Assembly (NCBI GenBank): GCA_018388625.1 | Contig: CP074402.1 | Coordinates: 4,650,001-4,714,000, forward strand | Length of the DNA stretch: 64,000 nt | Direction: 5' to 3' | Source of the DNA: Nocardiopsis eucommiae | GTDB taxonomy: Bacteria; Actinomycetota; Actinomycetes; Streptosporangiales; Streptosporangiaceae | Shown here: positions 1-8,181 of the stretch, one piece after another | How the letters are laid out: each line of letters opens with the position of its first letter | Position numbering within the stretch: position 1 is the stretch's first letter | The notes under the pieces: model-generated | Seen by the model: only the letters and a program-made list of their open reading frames with translations | Databases searched by the model: none | Told to the model about the DNA's origin: nothing | Translations under genes and position numbers: made by a program

Positions 1-649
1 AGGACGGCGCCAGCCGCAACGAGGACGGCACGTTCGCCTTCACCGACGGCACGGGCAGCGTGAACCTGGAGGAGGAGGTCGCGGAGATCGACTTCGCCGG
101 GACCGTGCTGTTCGAGGGCCACGTCCACGGTGGCGCCGATCCCCTGCTGCACATGACGGTCTCCGGCCCCCGGGTCGAGATCGACGGTGACACGGGCACA
201 CTCTACGCGGACGTGGTCAGCAAGTCCCTCACCGACGAGGAGCTCGTCACCTACGACGACGTGGCCTTCGCCGAGCTGGACCTGACCGGCGTCGGGCACG
301 AGCTGGACGAGGGCGTCCTGTCCTGGGACCCGATCCCGGCCACCCTGACCGCCGACGGCGTCCCCGCCTTCGCTGACTTCTACGGCGCGGGCGAGGCGCT
401 CGACCCGATCACCCTCACCGTGAGCGTGGACGAGGACGTCCAGGTTCCCGGCGGCGGTACCGGCGGTGGCGACGGCGGGACCGCGCCGACCCCCGGACCG
501 ACGCCCGGTCCCGGTGAGGGCGGCGGCAAGCCGGGCCTGCCCAACACCGGTGTGGCCCTGACCGGCCTCCTGGTCGCCGCGGGGTCGCGGTGGCCGCGGG
601 CGGCACCGCGCTGGTCGCCACCCGCCGACGGGCGGGCGCCGCGGCCTGA
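1..649 (+). CDS. HtaA-domain surface protein with LPNTG sorting signal (5' truncated)
   Basis: The gene enters from outside the window and is read from base 3. The visible part is one HtaA-like domain (FEGHVHGG near the start, then SGPRVEIDGDTGTLYADV), a family found in surface haem-binding proteins such as corynebacterial HtaA. A Gly/Pro/Thr-rich spacer follows, then GLPNTG, a hydrophobic segment and an arginine cluster, which is a typical sortase cell-wall sorting signal. The reading frame breaks inside the membrane segment at the G run 581-584; one extra G gives the expected tail ending TRRRAGAAA and a stop at 647-649. Role inferred: haem or ligand binding on the cell wall. The number of upstream HtaA repeats is unknown. 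Confidence 0.75.
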
Positions 650-678
650 TCCCCGGGGGCTCCCACCCCCGACTGCAC

Positions 679-720
679 GAAGGGCCCCGGCTCACCCCGT
701 GGGGTGGGTCAGGGCCCTTC
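679..720. terminator. bidirectional hairpin terminator
   Basis: GAAGGGCCC at 679-687 pairs with GGGCCCTTC at 712-720 across a C/G-rich loop. It lies between the convergent HtaA-type gene and the DUF3039 gene, so it can end both transcripts. Confidence 0.7.
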
Positions 721-743
721 CGCGTACCGGCCACGAGGGGCCG

Positions 744-986
744 TCACTTCATCATGTCCTCGTACGCCTTCTTGCAGTCGGGGCACACGGGGAACTTCTT
801 CGGGTCCCGGTTGGGCACCCAGACCTTGCCGCACAGCGCGATCACCGGGTCGCCGGTCACCGCGCTCTGGGTGATCTTGTCCTTCTGCACGTAGTGGGCG
901 AACCGTTCCCGGTCGCCGTCGTCGTGCGAGATGTCCGGCCTGGTCTCGCTGTCCGGAAGAACCTTGTTCAGGACATCCATCGACAT
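744..986 (-). CDS. DUF3039 family protein
   Basis: This 80-residue protein carries the DUF3039 pattern: HYVQKDKI, then PVIALCGKVWVP, then FPVCPDCKKAYE at the C-terminus. The three cysteines (one in ALCGK, two in CPDC) and a histidine look like a small metal site. The family is restricted to actinobacteria and has no known function. The ATG at 986 is chosen because GAGG lies just upstream; a longer in-frame start at 1040 has no good ribosome site. It converges on the HtaA-type gene. Confidence 0.8.
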   Translation of the reverse strand: MSMDVLNKVLPDSETRPDISHDDGDRERFAHYVQKDKITQSAVTGDPVIALCGKVWVPNRDPKKFPVCPDCKKAYEDMMK

Positions 987-1062
987 CGTCCTCACACCTT
1001 TCAACGTCCGTCTACCACGGTATAGGGTGACGCGCCCCACTTCGAAGCCCGCGGCAAACCGC

Positions 1063-1643
1063 TCAGTTCATGGTGGGATCGTCAGGATAGGTGGACAACA
1101 GGGCCATCTCGCCACCTTGGCGGCGCAGCACCCGCGACCACAGTGTCTCCGGGGAGCCCCCGAAGAGGTCGTCGGCGAGGGTGTCCACCACGTACCAGGC
1201 ACCCTCCGCGACCTCCCCCGCCAGCTGCCCCGCACCCCATCCGGCGTACCCGGCGAACACCCGCAGGGAAACCAGGGCCGCGCCCAGGACCTCGGTGGGG
1301 GCCTCCAGGTCCACCAGGCCCACGCCGGCCAGCTCCGGGCCCGGCCCGACCCCTTCCAACGGGGCCCAGCCCGGTGGCGCCTCGTCCGGGGACGCGGTGC
1401 CGAGGGCGATCCCCGAGTCGGCGCCGACCGGCCCGCCCGAGAACACCACCCGGGGCGCGCTCGCGTAGGCGCCCCAGTCGGTCACCACCTCGTCCACCGG
1501 CAACTCCAGCGGACGGTTGAGGATGACCCCGAGGCTGCCGTCCTCGGCGTCGTCCACGACGAAGACCACCGATCGGCGGAAGGAGTCCTCCTGGAGGAGG
1601 GGGCGGCCACCAGCAGGCGCCCGGTCAGTGTCGACTGGTCCAT
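1063..1643 (-). CDS. YqgE/AlgH family protein (UPF0301)
   Basis: The protein (193 residues after correction) has the YqgE/AlgH signatures FRRSVVF, GVILNRPL, FSGGPVG and the FAGYAGWGAGQL block. The fold is known, but the biochemical role is not settled. Read literally, the N-terminus is out of frame: the G run at 1599-1603 lacks one base. Restoring it gives MDQSTLTGRLLVAAPLLQED, the usual family start, from the ATG at 1643. It lies between the malic enzyme and DUF3039 genes on the same strand. Confidence 0.85.
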
Positions 1644-1707
1644 GCTCCACACCTACCCGGAAAACCGGCCCGGTGGTCGCCCTTCGCCCGGGCCGGTCGC
1701 CGAACGG

Positions 1708-3135
1708 CTACTCGGCCTGGCCGCGCTGGGCCACCTCGCGCACGGCGGTGGCCACGTGGGTGGACAGGTCCGCGTGGAACACGCTCGGAATGATGTAGTT
1801 CGGGCCCAGCTCGTCCTCGGTGACGACGTCGGCCAGGGCCTCGGCGGCGGCGACCATCATGTCGGAGGTGACGTGGTGGCTCTGGGCGTCCAGCAGGCCC
1901 CGGAAGAAACCGGGGAAGACCAGGACGTTGTTGATCTGGTTGGGGTAGTCGCTGCGGCCGGTGGCGACCACGCCCGCGTGCAGGTGGGCGACCTCGGGGT
2001 CGACCTCGGGGTCGGGGTTGGCCAGCGCGAAGATGATCGAGTCCTCGTTCATCTCCGCGATGTCGTCGCCGCCCAGCAGGTTCGGTGCGGAGACGCCGAT
2101 GAAGACGTCGGCCCCGGCCACGGAACCCTTGAGGTCGCCGCTGTAGCCCTCGGGGTTGGTGTTCTCCGCGATCCAGCGCAGGTTGTCGTCCAGGTTGTCG
2201 CGGCCCGCGTGCACGGCGCCGTGGACGTCGCTGACGATGATGTCGCGCGCACCGGCGTGCATGAGCAGCTTGAGGATGGCGGTACCGGCCGCGCCCGCGC
2301 CGGACATGGCGATGCGGACCTCGGAGAGCTTCTTGTTGACCACGCGCAGGGCGTTGCGCAGGGCGGCGAGCACGACGATCGCGGTGCCGTGCTGGTCGTC
2401 GTGGAAGACGGGGATGTCGAGGAGCTCACGCAGCCGGGCCTCGACCTCGAAGCAGCGCGGGGCGGAGATGTCCTCCAGGTTGATCCCGCCGAAGCCGGGG
2501 GCCAGCAGCTGGACGGTGCGGACGATCTCGTCGACGTCCTGGGTGTCCAGGGCGATGGGCCACGCGTCGATGTCAGCGAAGCGTTTGAACAGGGCGGCCT
2601 TGCCCTCCATGACGGGCATGGCGGCCTCGGGGCCGATGTTCCCCAGGCCGAGGACGGCCGAGCCGTCCGTGACCACGGCGACGCTGTTGCGCTTGATGGT
2701 CAGGCGGCGGGCGTCGTCCTTGTTGGCGGCGATGGCCTGGGAGACGCGCGCGACACCGGGGGTGTAGGCCATCGAGAGCTCGTCGCGGTTGCGCAGCGGC
2801 ACCTTGGACTTCATCTCGATCTTGCCGCCGAGGTGCATGAGGAAGGTGCGGTCGCTGACCTTGTGGACCACGACCCCCTCGACCCCGCCGAGGGCGTCGA
2901 CGATGGCCTGGGCGTGATCGGTGTCGCGGGCGGCGCAGGTGACGTCGATACGGATGCGCTCGTGCCCAGCGGCCGCCACGTCCAGGGCGGTGATCATGCC
3001 GCCGACCTGCTCCACCGCGTTGGTGAGGCTGCCGACCGCGCTGCCTCCGGCGTCCAGTTCGAGGCGGACGGTGATGGAGTACGAAACGCTGGGAAGGGTG
3101 GCCACGTATTGCTCCTTGGCTTTTGCTGATGTCAT
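1708..3135 (-). CDS. NAD-type malic enzyme with N-terminal ACT-like domain
   Basis: This 475-residue enzyme decarboxylates malate to pyruvate with reduction of NAD(P). An ACT-like regulatory segment fills about residues 15-85 (SVSYSITVRLEL), followed by the catalytic half: YTPGVARV with the catalytic tyrosine, TDGSAVLGLGNIGP, FHDDQHGTA with metal-binding aspartates, and the Rossmann motif SGAGAAGTA. The ATG at 3135 is preferred because homologues begin shortly before the ACT domain; in-frame starts further upstream would add unrelated arginine-rich sequence. No frameshift is seen. It links the TCA cycle to pyruvate and acyl-CoA metabolism. Cofactor preference (NAD or NADP) cannot be read safely. 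Confidence 0.9.
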   Translation of the reverse strand: MTSAKAKEQYVATLPSVSYSITVRLELDAGGSAVGSLTNAVEQVGGMITALDVAAAGHERIRIDVTCAARDTDHAQAIVDALGGVEGVVVHKVSDRTFLMHLGGKIEMKSKVPLRNRDELSMAYTPGVARVSQAIAANKDDARRLTIKRNSVAVVTDGSAVLGLGNIGPEAAMPVMEGKAALFKRFADIDAWPIALDTQDVDEIVRTVQLLAPGFGGINLEDISAPRCFEVEARLRELLDIPVFHDDQHGTAIVVLAALRNALRVVNKKLSEVRIAMSGAGAAGTAILKLLMHAGARDIIVSDVHGAVHAGRDNLDDNLRWIAENTNPEGYSGDLKGSVAGADVFIGVSAPNLLGGDDIAEMNEDSIIFALANPDPEVDPEVAHLHAGVVATGRSDYPNQINNVLVFPGFFRGLLDAQSHHVTSDMMVAAAEALADVVTEDELGPNYIIPSVFHADLSTHVATAVREVAQRGQAE

Positions 3136-3484
3136 GCGTCCGCGGGGCACACCGGCGGCCCCTCCCGTGGACGTACGGACCGACGTCGGGACTCCTCCAC
3201 CGGGGGATCGGGCGCACGGCCTGCACTCCGTGGCCGGACCCGGTGGAGCCTCGTCGGCGCCTGCGCGCCGATCGGACCCGGGTCCGTGACGGTTGCGCTT
3301 CCCGCCGTGGAACACCCGGTCATCGGGCGTCCGGTGCGGGCCTCGGTTGCCGGGCGGGGGCGGTACTTGGGATCCCACAACCGAGTCGCCTCACCTTACC
3401 CGAGTCAAGCGGGTAACGTCAGCACAAGGTGACAATTAACGCCTTCGGAAAAAATCGCATTAATTCCGAGGATTTCCCGGGGTC
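3136..3484. other. intergenic region upstream of malic enzyme
   Basis: No convincing gene is visible in these 349 bases. A strikingly AT-rich patch at about 3425-3475 contains ATTAACG and GGAAAAAATCGCATTAATT, against a very GC-rich background. It lies just downstream of the kinase-like gene, so it may mark a transcription end there or part of the malic enzyme promoter. Confidence 0.4.
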
Positions 3485-4186
3485 TCAGGCCCGCGCGCGG
3501 TCGGTGGCGGCGCGCACCACCACGTCCGCGCAGGCGTCCGTGGAGAGCGCCGTGGAGTCGACCACCAGGTGGTAGAGGCCGGGGTCGGCCGCGTCGGTGC
3601 GGTAGAAGCGGCGCACGTAGGCCGCGCGGGCGCGGTCGTTGTCGTCCAACAGCCGGAGCGTGGGCGGGTTCGCGCCCCAGGCCTCTCCACCGAACCCCTC
3701 CGGGTCGCCCCTCTCCCACAGGCTCCGCGCCCTGCGCAGGCGGGCCTGCCGGTCCCCGTCGAGGCGTACGTGCAGCGCGCCGGGGTGGTCGGCCAGGACC
3801 ACGGCCGCGGCCCGCCCCAGGACCACACCGCCGGTCCCGGCGACGTCGCGGATCACCCGTTCGGTCTGCTCGACGAACTCGTGGTCGTAGAGGAGGCGCC
3901 CCTCGTCGTCGGTGGTGCCGATGAATCCGGTGTCCACACTGCCGAGGGTGACCGTGGGCAGGCGGGCGGCGCTGGCGAGCAGCCGCTCGAACCCGCCGGG
4001 GGCGCGGTCGTCGCGTTGGAGCACCTCGTCCAGGGAGCAGCCGATCTCGGCCGCCACCGCGCTGGGGACCGCGCGGTCGAGGAAGGGGACGTGGAGGCGG
4101 GCGGCGACGGCGGGGCCGACCACACTGCCGCCCGCGCCGAAGGTCGCGGAGATCGTGACCACGGGCACCGCCGCGTTGTTCGTCAT
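3485..4186 (-). CDS. cytidylate kinase-like family protein
   Basis: This 233-residue P-loop protein begins VVTISATFGAGGSVVGPAVA, a glycine-rich nucleotide-binding loop of the cytidylate-kinase-like family (PF13189 type). Later family features are the LD-R-V segment near residue 36, the V-L-G-R-A block near 120, and an arginine-rich lid (RQARLRRARSLWERG). The family is related to CMP kinase, but its substrate is unknown. It starts at the ATG at 4186. The hairpin terminator and the co-chaperone gene lie upstream on the same strand. Confidence 0.75.
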   Translation of the reverse strand: MTNNAAVPVVTISATFGAGGSVVGPAVAARLHVPFLDRAVPSAVAAEIGCSLDEVLQRDDRAPGGFERLLASAARLPTVTLGSVDTGFIGTTDDEGRLLYDHEFVEQTERVIRDVAGTGGVVLGRAAAVVLADHPGALHVRLDGDRQARLRRARSLWERGDPEGFGGEAWGANPPTLRLLDDNDRARAAYVRRFYRTDAADPGLYHLVVDSTALSTDACADVVVRAATDRARA

Positions 4187-4330
4187 GGAACACCTGCCGG
4201 GTTCGCCGAACGGAACTTCTCCCCAGCTTCTACCCTGCGACGGGGTCGCTATCCCCCATCTTCAAATCGGTAAATACGCACCGATTTACCACCCTTAGTG
4301 ACACAGAGGGAGGAAAACCCCATAAAGAAA

Positions 4331-4356
4331 CCGGCCCCGGGACTCCCGGGGCCGGT
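4331..4356 (-). terminator. rho-independent terminator
   Basis: CCGGCCCCGGGA pairs perfectly with TCCCGGGGCCGG. On the minus strand the hairpin is followed by TTTCTTT, and it begins ten bases after the stop codon of the thioredoxin-TPR gene. Confidence 0.85.
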
Positions 4357-4365
4357 CGCGACGTC

Positions 4366-5309
4366 CTAGAACAGGGCCGAGGTGAGCTTGCGGCGGGCCG
4401 CGTTCACCCTCGGGTCACCCGCGGGCAGCAGGTCGAAGAGGGAGATCAGGTGCCCGCGCACCCGGTCGCGGTCGTCGTCCGACGTCCGCCGGACCGTCTC
4501 GACGAGCCGGTCGAAGGCGGCCTCGTACTCCCCGCCGTAGACCTCGATGTCCGCGACGGTGATCTGCGCGTCCACGTTCGCGGGGTCCTCGTCCGCGGTC
4601 CGCCGCACGGCGGGGCCGTCCACGTCCTGGAGTCGGCCGACGAGGCGGACCTGGGCGAGGTTGGCCCTGAGGTCGACGTTCCTGGGGTCGTCCTCCAGGG
4701 CCTTCTCGAAGACCGCCGCCGCGGCCTCGAAGTCCCCGCTCTCCAGGGCGGCCTGGGCCCGCGCGGCCACCGGGTCCTCCTGGGGGACGGGCTCGGACTC
4801 CTCGGGGAGGTCGGAGGGGTCGCCGTCCACCGTGCCGGGGTGACCGGGGGCAGCATGCCCTGCTGGGCGAGCGCGCCGAACACCTGGGTGAGGGCGTCGC
4901 GCAGCTGCTCCTCGTTGGCGGGACCCTGCATCAGGGGCATCACCTGCCCCTGGACCGCGATGATGATCGTGGGGGTCCCGGACACGCGCAGCGCCTGCAC
5001 CAGCTGCGGGCTCGCGTCACCGTCGATCTTGGCCAGGAGCCAGTTGCCGCCGGAGCCCTGGGAGAGCTTGTCGAGGGCCGCCTCGACCTGCTTGGACTGC
5101 TCGGACCAGCTCGCCAGAACCGCCATCACGACCGGGGCGGCCATCGACCGTTCCAGCACCTGCTGGAAGTTGGACTCGTCGGCGTTGACGGAGTAGGGGT
5201 TGGTTCGACCGGCCGACACCTCGGCACGCTGCTTGGCCTCACGCTCCAAGGCCGCCTTGCGCGCCCCGAGGTCAACCGCACTGTTCGGTGAAAAGTCCGA
5301 AGGCTGCAT
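4366..5309 (-). CDS. thioredoxin-fold/TPR co-chaperone (CnoX/YbbN-like)
   Basis: The corrected product has 314 residues: a short N-terminus, a thioredoxin fold (about residues 50-165) and a C-terminal TPR region (about 190-310). The position of the redox CxxC reads WSEQSK, so the thioredoxin domain lacks both cysteines and should not catalyse disulfide exchange. This matches actinobacterial YbbN-like proteins, thought to act as holdases. A frameshift at 4835-4836, where CC should be CCC, splits the domains; with it corrected they form one chain joined through PPVTPGTVDGDP. The start is the ATG at 5309. A strong terminator follows. Confidence 0.8.
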
Positions 5310-5389
5310 GTTCCCTATCCTGCCGCATCCCGGAGCGGTCCGAGGACCGCCCCGGGATCTCTCAGCCACGAGCGGAGAGGAGGCCCGAT

Positions 5390-7115
5390 TCAGAACTGCG
5401 GGTCCTCCGTGTAGGTGCCGAACTCCTCGCCCATCGTGGCGCAGATCTCTCCGAGGGTGGCCTCGGCGCGGGCGGCGTCCATGATGAGCGGGATGAGGTT
5501 GCCGTCGTCGGCCCGGACCCCCTCCAGGAGACGGGCCAGGGCGCGGTCCACGGCGTCCCTGTCGCGGTGGGCGCGGCGCTCGGTGAGGGCGCGCTTCTGC
5601 TCGTGCTCGACCTCGTGGCTGATCTTGAGGATGTCGAGTTCGCCGGAGACGGTGTTGGTGTGGCAGTTGACACCGACGATGCGCTTGTCGCCCTTCTCCA
5701 GGGCCTGCTGGTACTGGAAGGCGGACTCCGCGATCTCGGAGCTGAAGTAGCCGTTCCCGATTCCGGCGAGGATGCCCGAGGTCATCGGGCCGATGGCGTG
5801 TTCGGCGTCCTCTCCCCGCCCATGCGGAGGATCTGCTCGAAGATCCGCTCCGCCTCGGCCTCGATCTCGTCGGTGAGGGCCTCCACGTACCAGGAGCCGC
5901 CGAGCGGGTCGGCGACGTTGACCACGCCCGTCTCCTCCATGAGGACCTGCTGGGTGCGCAGGGCGATCTCGGCGGACTGCTCGGTGGGCAGGGCCAGGGT
6001 CTCGTCGAGCGCGTTGGTGTGCAGCGAGTTGGTGCCGCCGAGCACGGCGGAGAGCGCCTCGACGGCGGTGCGCACCACGTTGTTGTAGGGCTGCTGCGCA
6101 GTGAGGGAGACACCGGCGGTCTGGGTGTGGAACCGCAGCCACTGGGCCTTCTCGGTCTTCGCGCCGTAGGTGTCGCGGATCCAGCGGGCCCAGATGCGGC
6201 GGGCGGCGCGGAACTTGGCGATCTCCTCGAAGAAGTCGATGTGGGCGTCGAAGAAGAAGGAGAGCCCGGGGGCGAAGCGGTCGATGTCCAGGCCCCGGGA
6301 CAGACCGAGCTCCACGTAGCCGAACCCGTCGGCCAGGGTGTAGGCGAGCTCCTGCGCGGCCGTGGCCCCCGCCTCACGGATGTGGTAACCGGAGACGGAG
6401 AGCGGTTTGAAGGCCGGGATGTGCTCCGCGCAGTACTCCATCAGGTCACCGATGAGGCGCAGGTGGGGCTCGGGCGGGTACAGCCACTCCTTCTGGGCGA
6501 TGTACTCCTTGAAGATGTCGGTCTGGAGCGTGCCGTTGAGGCCGCCGATGTCGACGCCCTGGCGTTCGGCCGCGACCAGGTACATGCAGAAGGCCGGGAT
6601 GGCCGGCCCGCTGATGGTCATGGACGTGGTGGTCTCACCGAGCGGGATCCCGTCGAAGAGCAGGTCCATGTCGGAGACGGAGTCGATGGCGACCCCGCAG
6701 TGCCCGACCTCTCCGAGGGCGTGGGGCGAGTCGGAGTCGTGGCCCATGAGGGTGGGCATGTCGAAGGCGACCGAGAGCCCCCGCCGCCCTGGGCGAGGAT
6801 CATCTTGTAGCGCTCGTTGGTCTGCGTGGCGTTGCCGAACCCGGCGAACTGGCGGATGGTCCAGGCGCGCCCCCGGTAGCCGGTGGGGTACAGGCCGCGG
6901 GTGTAGGGGTACTCGCCGGGCCAGCCGACGCGCTCGAACCCGGGGACCTCCGCACCGGGCCGGGGCCCGTAGACGGGCGCGAGGGGGCGGCCGGACAGCG
7001 AGGTGAAGTCGGCGTCGCGCTTGCGCGCCGCGTCGTACCGGCGCTGCCAGCGGTCGCGTCCGGCCTCGATCTCCTGGGCCCCGCCGCCGCTGGGCTCTCC
7101 TGTGGTGTTCGCCAT
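5390..7115 (-). CDS. icmA: isobutyryl-CoA mutase-type large subunit
   Basis: This B12-dependent acyl-CoA mutase large subunit (575 residues after correction) has the TIM-barrel region but no DxHxxG cobalamin-binding domain, which must come from a separate small subunit not seen here. The substrate signature reads WTIRQFAGF (Phe where methylmalonyl-CoA mutase has Tyr89) and EYIAQKEW (Gln where that enzyme has Arg207). Phe/Gln is the published signature of isobutyryl-CoA mutase. Frameshifts at 5814-5817 and 6778-6782 are both lost bases in C runs. The ATG at 7115 begins MANTTGEP. A 20-bp palindrome precedes it, and a MarR gene lies upstream on the same strand. It likely interconverts isobutyryl- and n-butyryl-CoA in valine and fatty-acid metabolism. 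Confidence 0.85.
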
Positions 7116-7121
7116 AGGAAG

Positions 7122-7141
7122 ATAGTAGGACGTCCAACTAT
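7122..7141 (-). promoter_or_regulatory. candidate operator palindrome of icmA
   Basis: ATAGTAGGACGTCCAACTAT is an inverted repeat with 9 of 10 pairs matching, ending seven bases before the icmA start codon in an unusually AT-rich stretch. On the minus strand TACTAT sits six bases before the ATG, so the transcript may be leaderless with the operator between or over the promoter boxes. The adjacent MarR-family gene is an obvious candidate for the binding protein. Confidence 0.55.
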
Positions 7142-7192
7142 ATATGTACAGACACGGAGCCCCCGGCGCGCGAACGCCGGCGAACGGCCCGG

Positions 7193-7726
7193 TCAGCCCC
7201 GGTCGGCAGCCCCGGCCACGGGGGCGGGGAAGTCACCGAAGTCCACCCGGAGCCGGGTGAGCGCCTCGTGCATGCCCCACAGCTCCTCACCGGAGTAGCA
7301 GCCCAGGCCGAAGTCCATGCCGAGGAGCGCCTGGGTGGCCTCCTCCGTGACCTCGCGCCCGGCCTCGGTGATCTCCGCCAGGACTCCGCGCCCGTCGCTC
7401 GGGTTGGGGAGGCGGACCACCAGGCCCTGCCCCTCCAGCCGGTCGATGGTGTTGGTGACGCTGGTGGGGTGCACCATCAGGCGCTCACCGATCTTGCCCA
7501 ACGGCAACGAACCGGAGGAGCTGAAGGTGAGCAGGACCAGCGCCTCGTACCGGGCGAAGGTCAGGCCGAACGGCTTGAGAGTGCCGTCCAGCTCACCGAT
7601 GAGGATCTGCTGCGCGCGCATGAGGGAGGTGACCGCCGCCATGGCGGGCGAGGCACCCCATCTCTCACTCCAGTTGTCGTGAGCGCGTTCGATCGGGTCG
7701 AACGGAAGGTTCAAAGGGTTTCCCAC
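7193..7726 (-). CDS. MarR family transcriptional regulator
   Basis: This 177-residue winged-helix protein contains the MarR core: FGLTFARYEALVLL, then the recognition helix region VHPTSVTNTIDRLEGQGLV, then the wing PNPSDGRGVLAEIT. MarR proteins are dimeric repressors released by small ligands such as acyl-CoAs or aromatics. The GTG at 7726 has TAGAGT about seven bases upstream, compatible with a leaderless transcript. It lies 77 bp upstream of icmA on the same strand with a palindrome between them, so local control of icmA is likely. Confidence 0.85.
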   Translation of the reverse strand: MGNPLNLPFDPIERAHDNWSERWGASPAMAAVTSLMRAQQILIGELDGTLKPFGLTFARYEALVLLTFSSSGSLPLGKIGERLMVHPTSVTNTIDRLEGQGLVVRLPNPSDGRGVLAEITEAGREVTEEATQALLGMDFGLGCYSGEELWGMHEALTRLRVDFGDFPAPVAGAADRG

Positions 7727-8181
7727 GCCGTCACTCTAACGGCGCCTCCCCGCCCTCCGACCCCGAGCGGAAGGCGGTCCGCCCGCCCTCGTCCGGCACC
7801 GCACGCCTCGGACCCACCCGGCTGCACGATCGACCGGGGAGGGCAAGGGGGTTCCTCTGGCCGGAAGGGGACAGGCGGGCCATTCGGTACTGGTCCGGTA
7901 CCCCAACTCGGAAAAGCCGTTCCGGGGCGGGGCGGACGCCTTCCCCGCGTAGGAAAGGCGAAGAAATCCGGCGTACGCTCATTGACTCCGGGAAAACTAT
8001 TAGTTAACTTTCCTAAAAATTGGTTTCCCCACTTCAGAGGCGCTATGGCTCGCTCGCCACCGTCCTTGGAACCCCTCACTCGGATTCGACGCACCTCCAC
8101 TCCGCAAGGACTCCTTCCGCCGCCGGAGCTCCCACTCCCCGCGGTTCCCTCCCCCACTCCTCCCCCAATGGAGACCCCTCC
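7727..8181. other. divergent intergenic region, MarR gene and first chitinase
   Basis: This stretch holds the presumed MarR promoter at its left end and the chitinase promoter module at 7982-8021. The 160 bases between that module and the chitinase GTG would be a long leader. I see no gene in it. Confidence 0.5.
7982..8021 (+). promoter_or_regulatory. chitinase promoter/operator module, copy 1
   Basis: TTGACT at 7982-7987 resembles a -35 box. Twelve bases on, at 8000, comes the AT-rich string TTAGTTAACTTTCCTAAA. The same arrangement with nearly identical sequence occurs before the second chitinase, so it is probably the shared promoter plus regulator site. AT-rich sequence of this length is rare in the window. 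Confidence 0.6.

Noticed and set aside
931..3129. Long plus-strand open frame opposite the YqgE and malic enzyme genes
   Set aside because: It is the antisense shadow of GC-rich coding sequence; its composition is His/Asp/Val/Gly-biased without any domain, while the minus strand encodes recognisable enzymes.
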